DNA from: Candidatus Omnitrophota bacterium | GTDB lineage: Bacteria; Omnitrophota; Gorgyraeia; Zapsychrales; Zapsychraceae | Reading direction: 5' to 3' | NCBI GenBank assembly: GCA_023247445.1 | Contig: JAHFGL010000025.1 | Coordinates: 1-33,500 of the forward strand | Length of the DNA: 33,500 bases | In this document: piece after piece, positions 1-7,637 of the stretch | Numbering within the stretch: position 1 is the stretch's first letter | How the letters are laid out: every line of letters begins with the position of its first letter | The notes under the pieces: generated by a model | The model's input: the letters and a program-made list of their open reading frames with translations, nothing else | The model's database searches: none | Told to the model about the DNA's origin: nothing | Made by a program: the position numbers and the translations under genes

Positions 1-967
1 TGACGACGTCATAAACGCCCTTCTTAAACGCCTCGACATACTGGTTATAAATTTTTTCTTTAATCTCTAAGTCGCCGCTTTCGATTCCCTCAATTTTATT
101 CTGATCAACATACGCCTGCCCAAGCAAACTTTCTTTTAAATTCCGTTTATACCACGTGGCCAAAATAAGAGAGTTAAAGATCTGCCGTAAGTTGGCAAAG
201 TTACGTCCTTGATTCACCTCTTTCTCAATCTCTGGGATTAAAATTTCCCGAACAATCGCTGAGGTCACATTATCAGTTGCTTCAACGTTATTTTCTTTAA
301 GCGCCAAATAATCTTGATCGAGCATCACCTTAAGATGACTTTCAGCGACAAACACACTATTGGCATTTTCATAGACAACTACGTTGTCCGGCAAGATCCA
401 AACCTTATTAAAGGTGTTCATCGGAATATCGGTTGTGCCATATTTCTCCTCTGCCTGCGCATAAACCCGGCGCCAAAATTCAGCACCTAATTCATCATTG
501 GGATTCATCAGGGATGCGGTTAACTGCTTCAAAATATAATCAAGCGCCAGCATATCGCGCCCCATCTCAGTTTTTCCAAAACCATCAGGAATAATACGAT
601 CTTTTTCATAAGGAGAAAGATTCACCCACATCTGATCTTCGGGAACAGTTAAGGACGCCATAAAATATTTGATCAGCTTATTGGCTTCTTCTTTTAATTC
701 TTCTCCAGCTAGATTGTCATCGCCAGGATCAATAATAAAATCGAATTTCAGTGGATCATTAGGGTCAATGGTAATGCCACGAATAAGAGGAGGACTAAAT
801 TCTGGACTAAGGGCAACGATCGCCCCTGGCGTAGGCAAATTAAGAACGCCCTGGGCATAGACATAAGAATACGGATAAATAAGGTTAAATAAAAAGGAAA
901 CGATGACAACAAGAAATGTCACGCGAGAAAATAGCGGCTTCTTTTTTGAACGAAGAATAGTCAGCAT
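1..967 (-). CDS. Large secreted Omnitrophota-type protein, N-terminal part (C-terminus outside window)
   Basis: The frame is open from an ATG at 967 to the left window edge, giving 322 codons with no stop, so the gene is 3'-partial. Residues 1-35 form a signal peptide: a basic start (MLTILRSKKK), a hydrophobic core and a YVYAQG cleavage region. The mature part includes MGRDMLALDYILKQLTASL, an FWRRVYAQAEEKYGTT block and NSLILATWYKRNLKESLL. From memory this order is characteristic of large secreted or periplasmic proteins found repeatedly in Omnitrophota genomes. I know of no assigned function and claim none. No clear Shine-Dalgarno site precedes the ATG. The start is chosen because the signal peptide begins there. 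It is separated from the upstream protease gene by 101 bp, so it may have its own promoter. Confidence 0.8.
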   Translation of the reverse strand, partial: MLTILRSKKKPLFSRVTFLVVIVSFLFNLIYPYSYVYAQGVLNLPTPGAIVALSPEFSPPLIRGITIDPNDPLKFDFIIDPGDDNLAGEELKEEANKLIKYFMASLTVPEDQMWVNLSPYEKDRIIPDGFGKTEMGRDMLALDYILKQLTASLMNPNDELGAEFWRRVYAQAEEKYGTTDIPMNTFNKVWILPDNVVVYENANSVFVAESHLKVMLDQDYLALKENNVEATDNVTSAIVREILIPEIEKEVNQGRNFANLRQIFNSLILATWYKRNLKESLLGQAYVDQNKIEGIESGDLEIKEKIYNQYVEAFKKGVYDVV

Positions 968-1068
968 TTTTTGAAAAATAGCTATTATTAATAAACGTTA
1001 TCCTTACAGGTTAAGTATAAAATATATTTTTGGTCAAAAGGGCCGCTGAAAGGTGTTTTACGAAAGCG

Positions 1069-1995
1069 TTATCTTGAGGAAAGAGTTCGGGGAATTCTTA
1101 TTTTCTGCCCGGGAAAGATTGTTGGGGCAAGTAAACCATTAGCCTGGCGAATGTCTTCAACCGTTGTGTGATATTCCTGGGCTAGCCGATATAACGTATC
1201 GTTTTTCTGGACAGTATACGTAATAAACTGATCTTCTTTGGGAAGGCTTAATGGAACTTGGGACTTCCTTATTTCCTGATATTTCTGATTAACTAATTTT
1301 TCCTTACGTTTCTTCTTAATCTTCTTCGCAAAAGAATATTTTTCAAGTAACGGCCGCAGTTGATTAATAGGAATCGCAAAATTAAGGCTTTGTCCTTTAA
1401 TAAGCGAGGCCGTTGTGATGCCGATCACCTCTCCCTTTAAATTAAACAGCGGGCCGCCGCTACTGCCTTCTGACAAAGGAACGCTGATTTGCAGCAGTTC
1501 ACTTCCTTTCTCTAAATGACGCACCGAACTAACAAGCCCATCGGTGACGGTGCTTTCCAAACCCAGAGGATTCCCAATCGCCACAACCTTCTCTCCTGGC
1601 ACAACCCTTTCGCTGTTGCCCAAGGTCACAGGTTTTAATTTATTACCTTCAATCTTAATTAAAGCGATGTCCTTTTTCTGATCAAAGGCGATGATTGTCA
1701 CCTGGCTATAGGTTTTCTCATTTCTTAATTTAACAGCGATTTTTTTGGCTTTCTTGATCACATGATAATTAGTAACGATCAGTCCATTGGGACTAACAAT
1801 AAATCCCGTTCCTAAACTTCCCTTACGATTATTAACCTTAGCCATAATAAGAACAATCGAATCTGCCTGCTGGGCAAAAAGATTAGCAATTGATGGCTCC
1901 TGCTGCGCTGCCGCCAAAGGAGTCAGGTTCTGGGTTAATAGACTAATTATGATCATCCCGACGAAAATAGGGGTCCAACACAATTTTAGGCTCAT
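1069..1995 (-). CDS. DegP/HtrA-like trypsin-family serine protease with C-terminal LysM domain
   Basis: Predicted 308-residue envelope protease. Residues 1-30 are a signal peptide (hydrophobic core, then AAAQQ). Residues about 35-225 are a trypsin-like domain with the catalytic triad visible: His78 in TNYHVI, Asp109 in KKDIALIKI and Ser179 in EGSSGGP. A lysine-rich linker (FAKKIKKKRKEK) leads to a LysM domain at about 262-305 (YTVQKNDTLYRLA ... PGQKIRIP), which binds peptidoglycan glycans in known families. There is no PDZ domain, unlike DegP or DegS, so LysM occupies the usual PDZ place. The ATG overlaps the recO stop by four bases (ATGA), indicating translational coupling. Likely role: protease tethered to the cell wall in the periplasm; substrate unknown. 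Confidence 0.88.
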   Translation of the reverse strand: MSLKLCWTPIFVGMIIISLLTQNLTPLAAAQQEPSIANLFAQQADSIVLIMAKVNNRKGSLGTGFIVSPNGLIVTNYHVIKKAKKIAVKLRNEKTYSQVTIIAFDQKKDIALIKIEGNKLKPVTLGNSERVVPGEKVVAIGNPLGLESTVTDGLVSSVRHLEKGSELLQISVPLSEGSSGGPLFNLKGEVIGITTASLIKGQSLNFAIPINQLRPLLEKYSFAKKIKKKRKEKLVNQKYQEIRKSQVPLSLPKEDQFITYTVQKNDTLYRLAQEYHTTVEDIRQANGLLAPTIFPGQKIRIPRTLSSR

Positions 1996-2723
1996 AAATA
2001 TTTAGCTGTTTTGATCTTTCTTTCCAAATGATACGTTAAAAAATTATTTAAGGTATATTTTAATTCTTTCTTAACCGTCAGCGTTAGGCCAAGACTCACG
2101 CTGTTGGCCCAATTATTTCGCTCGATGTGCAAAATCGACGCCACCGTTCCCTTAGAAATAAGTGAAAACGACGTTTCTGTTGATGGGCAGTTCGGGCAAA
2201 CAAGTCCACCCGAAGACAAGATGAATCGGGCCTGCCCTAAAATCTTTTTATTACATTTTACGCATGAATCCAGATGCGGGCTAAATCCAGAGAGCAACAA
2301 AATTTTAATTTGAAAAACATGGACTAATTTATCAATATCACGGATTGTTTCAAGGCTGGTTAGGTAATCGAGTATCAGCTGATAAATCTCAAGGTTCGCT
2401 TGTTCGACTGGCATAATGGCATCGACGAGTTCCAGCGCATAATTAGCGGCCAGGCTTCTCTTATAATCCTGCCTAATCGGGAAAAAAAATTGCTTTAAAT
2501 CGCAGTGGCTAACTAAATGCAGTTCAGAGCGGCTGGAATGATAATAAATAATTTCATTAACGGTGAATCGATCGATATGGCTGCCGAATTTTTTATGATC
2601 TTTGCGGATGCCTTTTAAGATCCCTTTGACTTTGCCATGATCTTTCGTAAAGAATGTCGCAATGCGGCTGGTCTCTCTAAAGTCGAATGATTTAAGGACA
2701 ATGCCTTCTGTTTTAATTATCAT
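1992..2723 (-). CDS. recO: DNA repair protein RecO
   Basis: RecO helps RecR load RecA onto SSB-coated single-stranded DNA in the RecF pathway. The N-terminal OB fold starts with the typical MIIKTEGIVLKSFDFRE. A four-cysteine zinc site follows at roughly residues 150-180 (CVKCNK ... CPNC). The length of 243 residues is normal. I chose the ATG at 2723. A GTG at 2750 would add nine residues (VRTTKYQTK), but these are translated from an intergenic palindromic repeat and family homology begins at MIIKTEG. Neither start has a clear Shine-Dalgarno site. The gene lies downstream of ybeY with a 68 bp gap and overlaps the following protease gene by four bases. Confidence 0.9.
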   Translation of the reverse strand: MIIKTEGIVLKSFDFRETSRIATFFTKDHGKVKGILKGIRKDHKKFGSHIDRFTVNEIIYYHSSRSELHLVSHCDLKQFFFPIRQDYKRSLAANYALELVDAIMPVEQANLEIYQLILDYLTSLETIRDIDKLVHVFQIKILLLSGFSPHLDSCVKCNKKILGQARFILSSGGLVCPNCPSTETSFSLISKGTVASILHIERNNWANSVSLGLTLTVKKELKYTLNNFLTYHLERKIKTAKYL

Positions 2724-2732
2724 TTTGGTTTG

Positions 2733-2800
2733 GTACTTCGTCGTTCGCACATCGCACCTCGTACAATCGTCGAAGTACGATGTACGAAGTACTAAGTACG
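2733..2800. repeat. Intergenic palindromic repeat (GTACTTCG/CGAAGTAC words)
   Basis: The word GTACTTCG at 2733-2740 is the reverse complement of CGAAGTAC at 2771-2778, and CGAAGTAC recurs at 2786-2793, separated by GATGTA-type spacers. The element fills the ybeY-recO gap and supplies the last codons of ybeY. It is a low-complexity palindromic intergenic repeat, possibly a spreading element; no coding role is seen. Confidence 0.6.
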
Positions 2801-3220
2801 TTTTAGCAAACTAAGAAGTTTTTCTTCTTTTCGTCTCATTCGAGCGATATCTTTTGGCAAATGATCATCGTAACCTAATAAATGTAAAATTCCATGAATA
2901 ACATACAACGTCAATTCTTTAGGCACTGTTGTTTTATAGATTTTTGCATTCTTAATAACCGCGTCTGTTGAAATAATAATATCGCCAACCAATTTCCTAT
3001 CCTTCTTCTCTTGCCGCAAATCAAATGATAAAACATCCGTCGCGTAGGAACGCTTTAAGAATTGCTTATTAAGGGCTTGTATTTTTTGGCGAGTGACAAA
3101 GACAACCGAAAGGGAATAATCTTTAACTGCTTCATGCCGAAGGATGGTGGTAACGAGCGTTTTAATCTGGGGGCGATTGAGTGCTACTTTTTTCTGAAGG
3201 TTTTCGACTACTATGTCCAT
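2792..3220 (-). CDS. ybeY: Endoribonuclease YbeY (16S rRNA maturation / ribosome quality control)
   Basis: 142-residue metal-dependent RNase of the UPF0054 family, which acts in 16S rRNA 3'-end processing and 70S ribosome quality control. The zinc-binding signature is visible as HGILHLLGYDDH at residues 109-120. His109 and His113 are in place, but there is one extra Asp before the third His compared with the E. coli spacing GYDH. The SFDLR block at about 65-69 also fits the family. GGAAAAG lies just upstream of the ATG at 3220. The start overlaps the end of the upstream HD-domain gene by 59 bp. The last codons run into the palindromic repeat at 2733-2800. Confidence 0.92.
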   Translation of the reverse strand: MDIVVENLQKKVALNRPQIKTLVTTILRHEAVKDYSLSVVFVTRQKIQALNKQFLKRSYATDVLSFDLRQEKKDRKLVGDIIISTDAVIKNAKIYKTTVPKELTLYVIHGILHLLGYDDHLPKDIARMRRKEEKLLSLLKRT

Positions 3221-4574
3221 TTTTCTTTTCCGGATATTTCACACGGCCATGATAGATTGCACTCAAAATCCGTGTAAAGGTTGAACAAATTTTCTCAATC
3301 TCTTTAAGTGTTAAATTACATTCATCCAACTGCCCATCAATAAATTTATTATTCGTGACTTTTCTAACCGTTTCTTCAATACGTGTGGGAACGGGATCTT
3401 CCAAAACACGTGTCGCCCCTTCAACCGAATCCGCTAAAAGCGTAATGGCTGTTTCCTTACTTTGTGGCTTGGGTCCCGGATAACGAAAATCATTTTCATT
3501 AACCTCTTCATCTTCTTTAGATTCCTCTAGCGCCCGTTGATAAAAATAATGCATCAGACTCGTCCCATGATGCTGCGGAATAAAATCAATAATGAGTGGA
3601 TTAATTTTATGTTTCTTCGCGAGTTCCACGCCTTCTTTAACGTGATTAAGAATAATCAGTCGACTCATCGATGGCTCAATAGCATCATGCTTGTTATCGC
3701 CCAAGGATTGATTCTCAGTAAAATAATCTGGTTTCTCTAATTTCCCAATGTCGTGATAATACGCCCCCGCGCGCGCTAAAAGGGCATTGGCCCCAATGGC
3801 CTCCGCGGCACTCTCTGTTAGTTGCCCGACGATCAAACTATGCTGCCAGGTTCCAGGCGCCTCAAGAGCCATCCGTTTTAAAAGTGGTTGATTACGATCA
3901 GTTAATTCAACCAAACTAAAATTTGTTAAAACCCTAAAAGCAGATTCGAAAATCTTCAGCGTCGCAACCACAATAAAAGATGAAATAAGACCATTGGCCA
4001 TGAGTGGATACAAATAATGCACAAGTAATCTTTTAGTGACGACCAAATCCTGTTGAGGATTTAATAAAACTAAACAAACGATATTGATCAAACTAACAAA
4101 AAATCCAGAAATAATCAGTTTGCCGCGCATCTGAGCATCCCGAACAATATAGGCGCCGGTTAAACTCCCTAAAAAGAAAATCAGCATCATCCCAAAATCA
4201 CCGCCAAGGATAAGACTGACAAGTGTGCTGGCAATAAACGACATAATAAAGGCTAACTGCAGATCATTAAAAAGCAGCATCGTTAGCATCGCAATAGCCG
4301 CCACAGGAATATAAAAAGGCGGCAGATCTGAATATTGCTTAACCATCTCCGTTACAAAAATGATCAGGGTAAGAAGAAAGCCAAGATTAATAAAGTTGCG
4401 CGCGGTAGCTTTCTTAAAATGATTAAGATAAATTCCAAGAAATAAAATATAGAGCGGAATGATCAGTGGATAATGGACGAGATAACAAAATAGCGTGAAG
4501 ATGACAAAAAATAAAACGACTAAAAAAATATCTAAAGCTTGGTCAGACGAGCTTGTTTTAGGTCTTGGATCCAT
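3162..4574 (-). CDS. pgpH: Membrane HD-domain phosphodiesterase, PgpH/YqfF-like, without the extracytoplasmic domain
   Basis: 470 residues. About eight hydrophobic segments lie in residues 10-225. They are followed by an HD phosphohydrolase domain with GTWQHSLIVGQL, YYHDIGKLEKP, a conserved ENQ and IPQHHGTSL, matching the 7TMR-HD family that degrades cyclic di-AMP (PgpH in Listeria, YqfF in Bacillus). Those relatives have about 700 residues with a large extracellular 7TMR-HDED domain after the first membrane span; here the spans follow directly, so that sensor part is missing. An ATG at 4574 has GAGG nine bases upstream; an earlier frame extension to 4625 lies entirely inside phoH and is rejected. 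The start overlaps phoH by 17 bp and the end overlaps ybeY by 59 bp, matching the conserved phoH-yqfF-ybeY order. Activity on c-di-AMP is inferred. Confidence 0.82.
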   Translation of the reverse strand: MDPRPKTSSSDQALDIFLVVLFFVIFTLFCYLVHYPLIIPLYILFLGIYLNHFKKATARNFINLGFLLTLIIFVTEMVKQYSDLPPFYIPVAAIAMLTMLLFNDLQLAFIMSFIASTLVSLILGGDFGMMLIFFLGSLTGAYIVRDAQMRGKLIISGFFVSLINIVCLVLLNPQQDLVVTKRLLVHYLYPLMANGLISSFIVVATLKIFESAFRVLTNFSLVELTDRNQPLLKRMALEAPGTWQHSLIVGQLTESAAEAIGANALLARAGAYYHDIGKLEKPDYFTENQSLGDNKHDAIEPSMSRLIILNHVKEGVELAKKHKINPLIIDFIPQHHGTSLMHYFYQRALEESKEDEEVNENDFRYPGPKPQSKETAITLLADSVEGATRVLEDPVPTRIEETVRKVTNNKFIDGQLDECNLTLKEIEKICSTFTRILSAIYHGRVKYPEKKNGHSSRKPSEKSSTQSPPD

Positions 4575-5523
4575 GTTCATAGGCCTCAATAATTCGCTGC
4601 ACAAGTTCGTGACGGACAACATCATTACCCGTTAAATAAACAAATTTTATTCCGGGGATATCTTTAATAACCTTGGCAGCATCCGACAAACCATTGGGAG
4701 CGCCTTTTGGAAGATCGCTTTGCGTTATATCACCGGTAATTACCGTCTTTGAATCAAAACCAAGACGAGTTAAAAACATTTTCATTTGAAACGGCGTGCT
4801 ATTTTGAGCTTCATCAAGAACAACAAAGGCATCGTTAAGTGTACGTCCGCGCATAAAGGCCAAGGGGGCCACTTCAATAATCCCTTGCTCGGTAAATTCT
4901 TCCACCTTTTTTGCTTCAATCATGTCATAGAGCGCATCATAAAGTGGACGTAAATATGGCAAAACCTTTTCCACCATATCTCCAGGAAGAAAGCCAAGAT
5001 TCTCACCAGCTTCAATGGCCGGTCGAGTTAAAATGATTCGACGCACAAGTCCTTTTTTAAGTGCATTAACCGCCATGGCCATCGCTAAATAAGTTTTTCC
5101 CGTTCCCGCTGGACCCACGCCAAAAACAATATCGTTATGCTTAATCGCATCAATGTATTCAATCTGCCCTTTTGTTTTAGGGGTGACGAGCGTTCCTGGA
5201 ATCGAGACCTCAATTTTTTCTTTCGCTAAAAGTTTAAAATCAACGCCTTCATCCGGCTTAGCCAGACGTAAGGCATAAGTAATATCGCGCGTTTTAACGT
5301 CGGATCCGCTGGCAGCAATTCCTTTTAAATAATCAAACAGCTCACAGGTTTTATCGACTTGTTCCCTAGGACCCGTGACCTTAAGTCCCGCGGGATCGCG
5401 TAAAACCTTGACGCCTAATTCTTTTTCAATAAGTTTTAGATTTTGGTCAAATTTACCAAAAAGAATTTGGATGTCTTTGTTATTTTCAATGTGGATGGTT
5501 CGTTCGATTGTTTTTCCGATCAT
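4558..5523 (-). CDS. phoH: PhoH-family ATPase (PhoH-like, YbeZ/PhoL type)
   Basis: 321-residue cytoplasmic P-loop ATPase. A short N-terminal KH-like region (residues 1-70) precedes the PhoH domain. Walker A is GPAGTGKT at 137-144 and Walker B is VVLDEAQN. The motifs LTRPAIEAGENLGFLPGD and ITGDITQSDLP are typical of the family. PhoH/YbeZ proteins are RNA-associated ATPases that work with YbeY in ribosome or RNA quality control, which suits the neighbouring ybeY. The ATG at 5523 is two bases after the stop of the LysM lipoprotein and has no good Shine-Dalgarno site, so coupled translation is likely. Confidence 0.93.
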   Translation of the reverse strand: MIGKTIERTIHIENNKDIQILFGKFDQNLKLIEKELGVKVLRDPAGLKVTGPREQVDKTCELFDYLKGIAASGSDVKTRDITYALRLAKPDEGVDFKLLAKEKIEVSIPGTLVTPKTKGQIEYIDAIKHNDIVFGVGPAGTGKTYLAMAMAVNALKKGLVRRIILTRPAIEAGENLGFLPGDMVEKVLPYLRPLYDALYDMIEAKKVEEFTEQGIIEVAPLAFMRGRTLNDAFVVLDEAQNSTPFQMKMFLTRLGFDSKTVITGDITQSDLPKGAPNGLSDAAKVIKDIPGIKFVYLTGNDVVRHELVQRIIEAYEHGSKT

Positions 5524-5525
5524 AA

Positions 5526-6065
5526 TTATTGGGGAATCTTGATGACGAGACCTGGTTTGACATGATTGGGATCTTTGAGGATCGTTTTATTGGCTTCATA
5601 AATTTTTGGCCATTTATTGTAGGAACCATAAAACTTCTTAGCAATTTTCTGAAGCGTATCATCTTTTTCAATGGTGTACGTTGTTTCTCCAGTTAAAGAA
5701 ACCGTTTTGGTATCATCAAAAGATGGGATAGAAACCTTTGGTGTTGTTCGCGCTGCTTCTTTGGTGATACGAATGGGCTCATCCAAAGAACTAGCTGATG
5801 GCGACTCTTCAATAGTAATATTCTTAGTCGTTGACTCATCTGCTTCTTTTGAAAGTTCGACAACATAAATCTTTCGAGTTTTTGCCGCTACTTTATCTTC
5901 CGTTTTGGGTGTTCCCGCAATAAAACCAGAATTGCCATCGGGACCTTGATCAACCCGCGGACGATCCTCTATATAACCGCGAACTTGCATCTTAGGCGCA
6001 GCGCATCCATAGGCAATGACCATAAGGACGACAAGCATGAATCCTCTTAAACATTGTTTAAACAT
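5526..6065 (-). CDS. LysM-domain lipoprotein
   Basis: 179 residues. The N-terminus is a lipoprotein signal: hydrophobic stretch then IAYGC, with Cys21 as the likely lipidated residue. Residues 25-125 are low-complexity, Thr/Lys/Glu-rich and probably disordered. Residues about 128-178 form a LysM domain (YTIEKDDTLQKIAKKFYGS ... GLVIKIP) predicted to bind peptidoglycan. AAAGGAG lies five to six bases before the ATG at 6065. It is the first gene of the phoH-pgpH-ybeY-recO-protease run, so an envelope protein leads an RNA/DNA housekeeping operon. The cellular function is not known; tethering the outer membrane to the wall is a guess. Confidence 0.82.
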   Translation of the reverse strand: MFKQCLRGFMLVVLMVIAYGCAAPKMQVRGYIEDRPRVDQGPDGNSGFIAGTPKTEDKVAAKTRKIYVVELSKEADESTTKNITIEESPSASSLDEPIRITKEAARTTPKVSIPSFDDTKTVSLTGETTYTIEKDDTLQKIAKKFYGSYNKWPKIYEANKTILKDPNHVKPGLVIKIPQ

Positions 6066-6097
6066 TTTTAGCTCCTTTAAATTCTAAATCCCAAGCA

Positions 6098-6216
6098 CCA
6101 AATACCAAACAAAATCCAATTAACAAACTACAAAACTAAATGTGAATTTTGATCATTGGGATTTGTGCATTGCTTGATAATTGGAATTTGTAATTTGCAT
6201 ATTGTTTGGTATTTGG
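6098..6216. repeat. Long inverted repeat of ATTTGGTATTTGG-type words between aspS and the LysM gene
   Basis: CCAAATACCAAACAA at 6098-6112 is exactly the reverse complement of TTGTTTGGTATTTGG at 6202-6216, 15 of 15 bases, separated by 89 bases. The space between is filled with further near-copies of GGAATTTG and GGGATTTGTG words. The element occupies most of the 168 bp gap between the aspS stop and the LysM lipoprotein gene. It looks like a non-coding palindromic interspersed repeat; any promoter for the downstream operon would have to lie within it. Confidence 0.65.
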
Positions 6217-6233
6217 TATTTGTTTATTGGAAT

Positions 6234-7634
6234 TTATCTTAATTGCTGTTCCTTATTCAAAGTCATTATGCTCAATTCTTTCAATTGTTTTGCATCAACA
6301 ACTGACGGAGCATCGGTTAAAAGACAACTTCCCTTTTGTGTCTTTGGGAACGCAATTGTATCACGGATAGAATCAAGTCCCAATAAAATAGAAACCAAGC
6401 GATCAATCCCATAAGCGACCCCCGCGTGCGGCGGCGCGCCATATTCAAAGGCTTTCAAAAGAAAGCCAAAACGCTTCTGGGCCTCCTCTTCGGAGAAACC
6501 TATTATATCAAAGATTTTCTTTTGCATATCCTTTTTATGGATACGAATTGAACCGCTGCCGAGCTCACTGCCGTTAAGAACCAAGTCATAAGAGCGGGCT
6601 CTGGCCTTTTCATATTCACCTTTTTCAAGAAAATGCATATCTTCATCACGTACGGACGTAAATGGGTGATGTTCGCTCTCCCAACGCTTTTCTTCTTTAT
6701 TAAATTTAAACATCGGGAAATCAACAACCCACAAAAATGCATATTCATCTGGATTTTGGCGGATATCTGGTTTGTCGCTCTTATATTTTGACATCGCTTC
6801 AGCATGCGTCATGCGTGGGAACGGAATTGGAATGTCGATTCCCTTGACCTGCTTAAAAATTTCTTTAAACAATTTTTCCGTCAGAGAAAAGATATCTTCT
6901 TCGGTCACAAAAGACATTTCCATATCAAGCTGGGTAAATTCCGGCTGGCGATCCGCACGCAAATCTTCATCACGGAAACATTTGACGATCTGATAATATC
7001 GATCGATACCGGAAACCATTAGAAGTTGTTTAAATAATTGCGGCGATTGAGGAAGAGCAAAAAATTTACCAGGATTAAGTCGTGAAGGAACTAAAAAGTC
7101 ACGCGCGCCTTCGGGGGTTGATTTTGTCAGAATCGGCGTTTCAACACATAAAAATCCTTCGCTATTAAGCAATTGATGAATCAAAGAACAAAGTTGATGA
7201 CGAACCTTGATTGATTGCAGCATCTTGGCCCGGCGTAAATCAAGATAACGATAGGTTAATCGCGACTCTTCGGCCACTTCCACTTTATCATCAATTTCAA
7301 AGACAGGAACTTGGCTGGGGTTAAGGATTTCTAACTTCTCAGCGGTTAATTCAATTTCTCCGGTTGAAAGTTCCGCGTTAACCATCTTCGGCGGTCGGAC
7401 ATTGACTTTGCCTGTTATTTTAACCACAAATTCTGGACCGAGCTTTTGCGCCACATCATGCGCGTCTTTACTAACCGATGGAACAAAGACCACTTGAGTT
7501 AAACCATATCGGTCGCGCACATCAATAAAAATTAATTTGCCATGATCACGACGGGAGGCAACCCAACCACACAACGTAACTTCTTGATTCGCATTTTCTT
7601 TTTTTAATTCTCCGCAAGTATGAGTTCGTAGCAT
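6234..7634 (-). CDS. aspS: Aspartyl-tRNA synthetase lacking the GAD insertion domain
   Basis: Class II synthetase that charges tRNA-Asp. Residues 1-105 form the anticodon-binding OB fold (LRTHTCGEL ... VTLCGWVASRRDHG). Motif 2 is FRDEDLRADRQPEFTQLD and motif 3 is GVAYGIDRLVSILLG. Bacterial AspRS is usually about 580-600 residues because a GAD domain is inserted between motifs 2 and 3. Here the chain runs from SDKPDIRQ directly into NPDEYAFLWVVDFPMF, so about 120 residues are absent and the total is 466. All three class II motifs remain, so the enzyme should be active. The start lies three bases after the hisS stop, giving a hisS-aspS operon. Only a weak ribosome-binding site is present. Confidence 0.95.
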   Translation of the reverse strand: MLRTHTCGELKKENANQEVTLCGWVASRRDHGKLIFIDVRDRYGLTQVVFVPSVSKDAHDVAQKLGPEFVVKITGKVNVRPPKMVNAELSTGEIELTAEKLEILNPSQVPVFEIDDKVEVAEESRLTYRYLDLRRAKMLQSIKVRHQLCSLIHQLLNSEGFLCVETPILTKSTPEGARDFLVPSRLNPGKFFALPQSPQLFKQLLMVSGIDRYYQIVKCFRDEDLRADRQPEFTQLDMEMSFVTEEDIFSLTEKLFKEIFKQVKGIDIPIPFPRMTHAEAMSKYKSDKPDIRQNPDEYAFLWVVDFPMFKFNKEEKRWESEHHPFTSVRDEDMHFLEKGEYEKARARSYDLVLNGSELGSGSIRIHKKDMQKKIFDIIGFSEEEAQKRFGFLLKAFEYGAPPHAGVAYGIDRLVSILLGLDSIRDTIAFPKTQKGSCLLTDAPSVVDAKQLKELSIMTLNKEQQLR

Positions 7635-7637
7635 ATC

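Noticed and set aside
2724-2750. GTG start of recO at 2750
   Set aside because: The nine extra residues come from the intergenic palindromic repeat and family homology begins at the ATG at 2723.
4575-4625. Longer start of the HD-domain gene at 4625
   Set aside because: The extension lies wholly inside phoH, while the ATG at 4574 has a well-placed GAGG.
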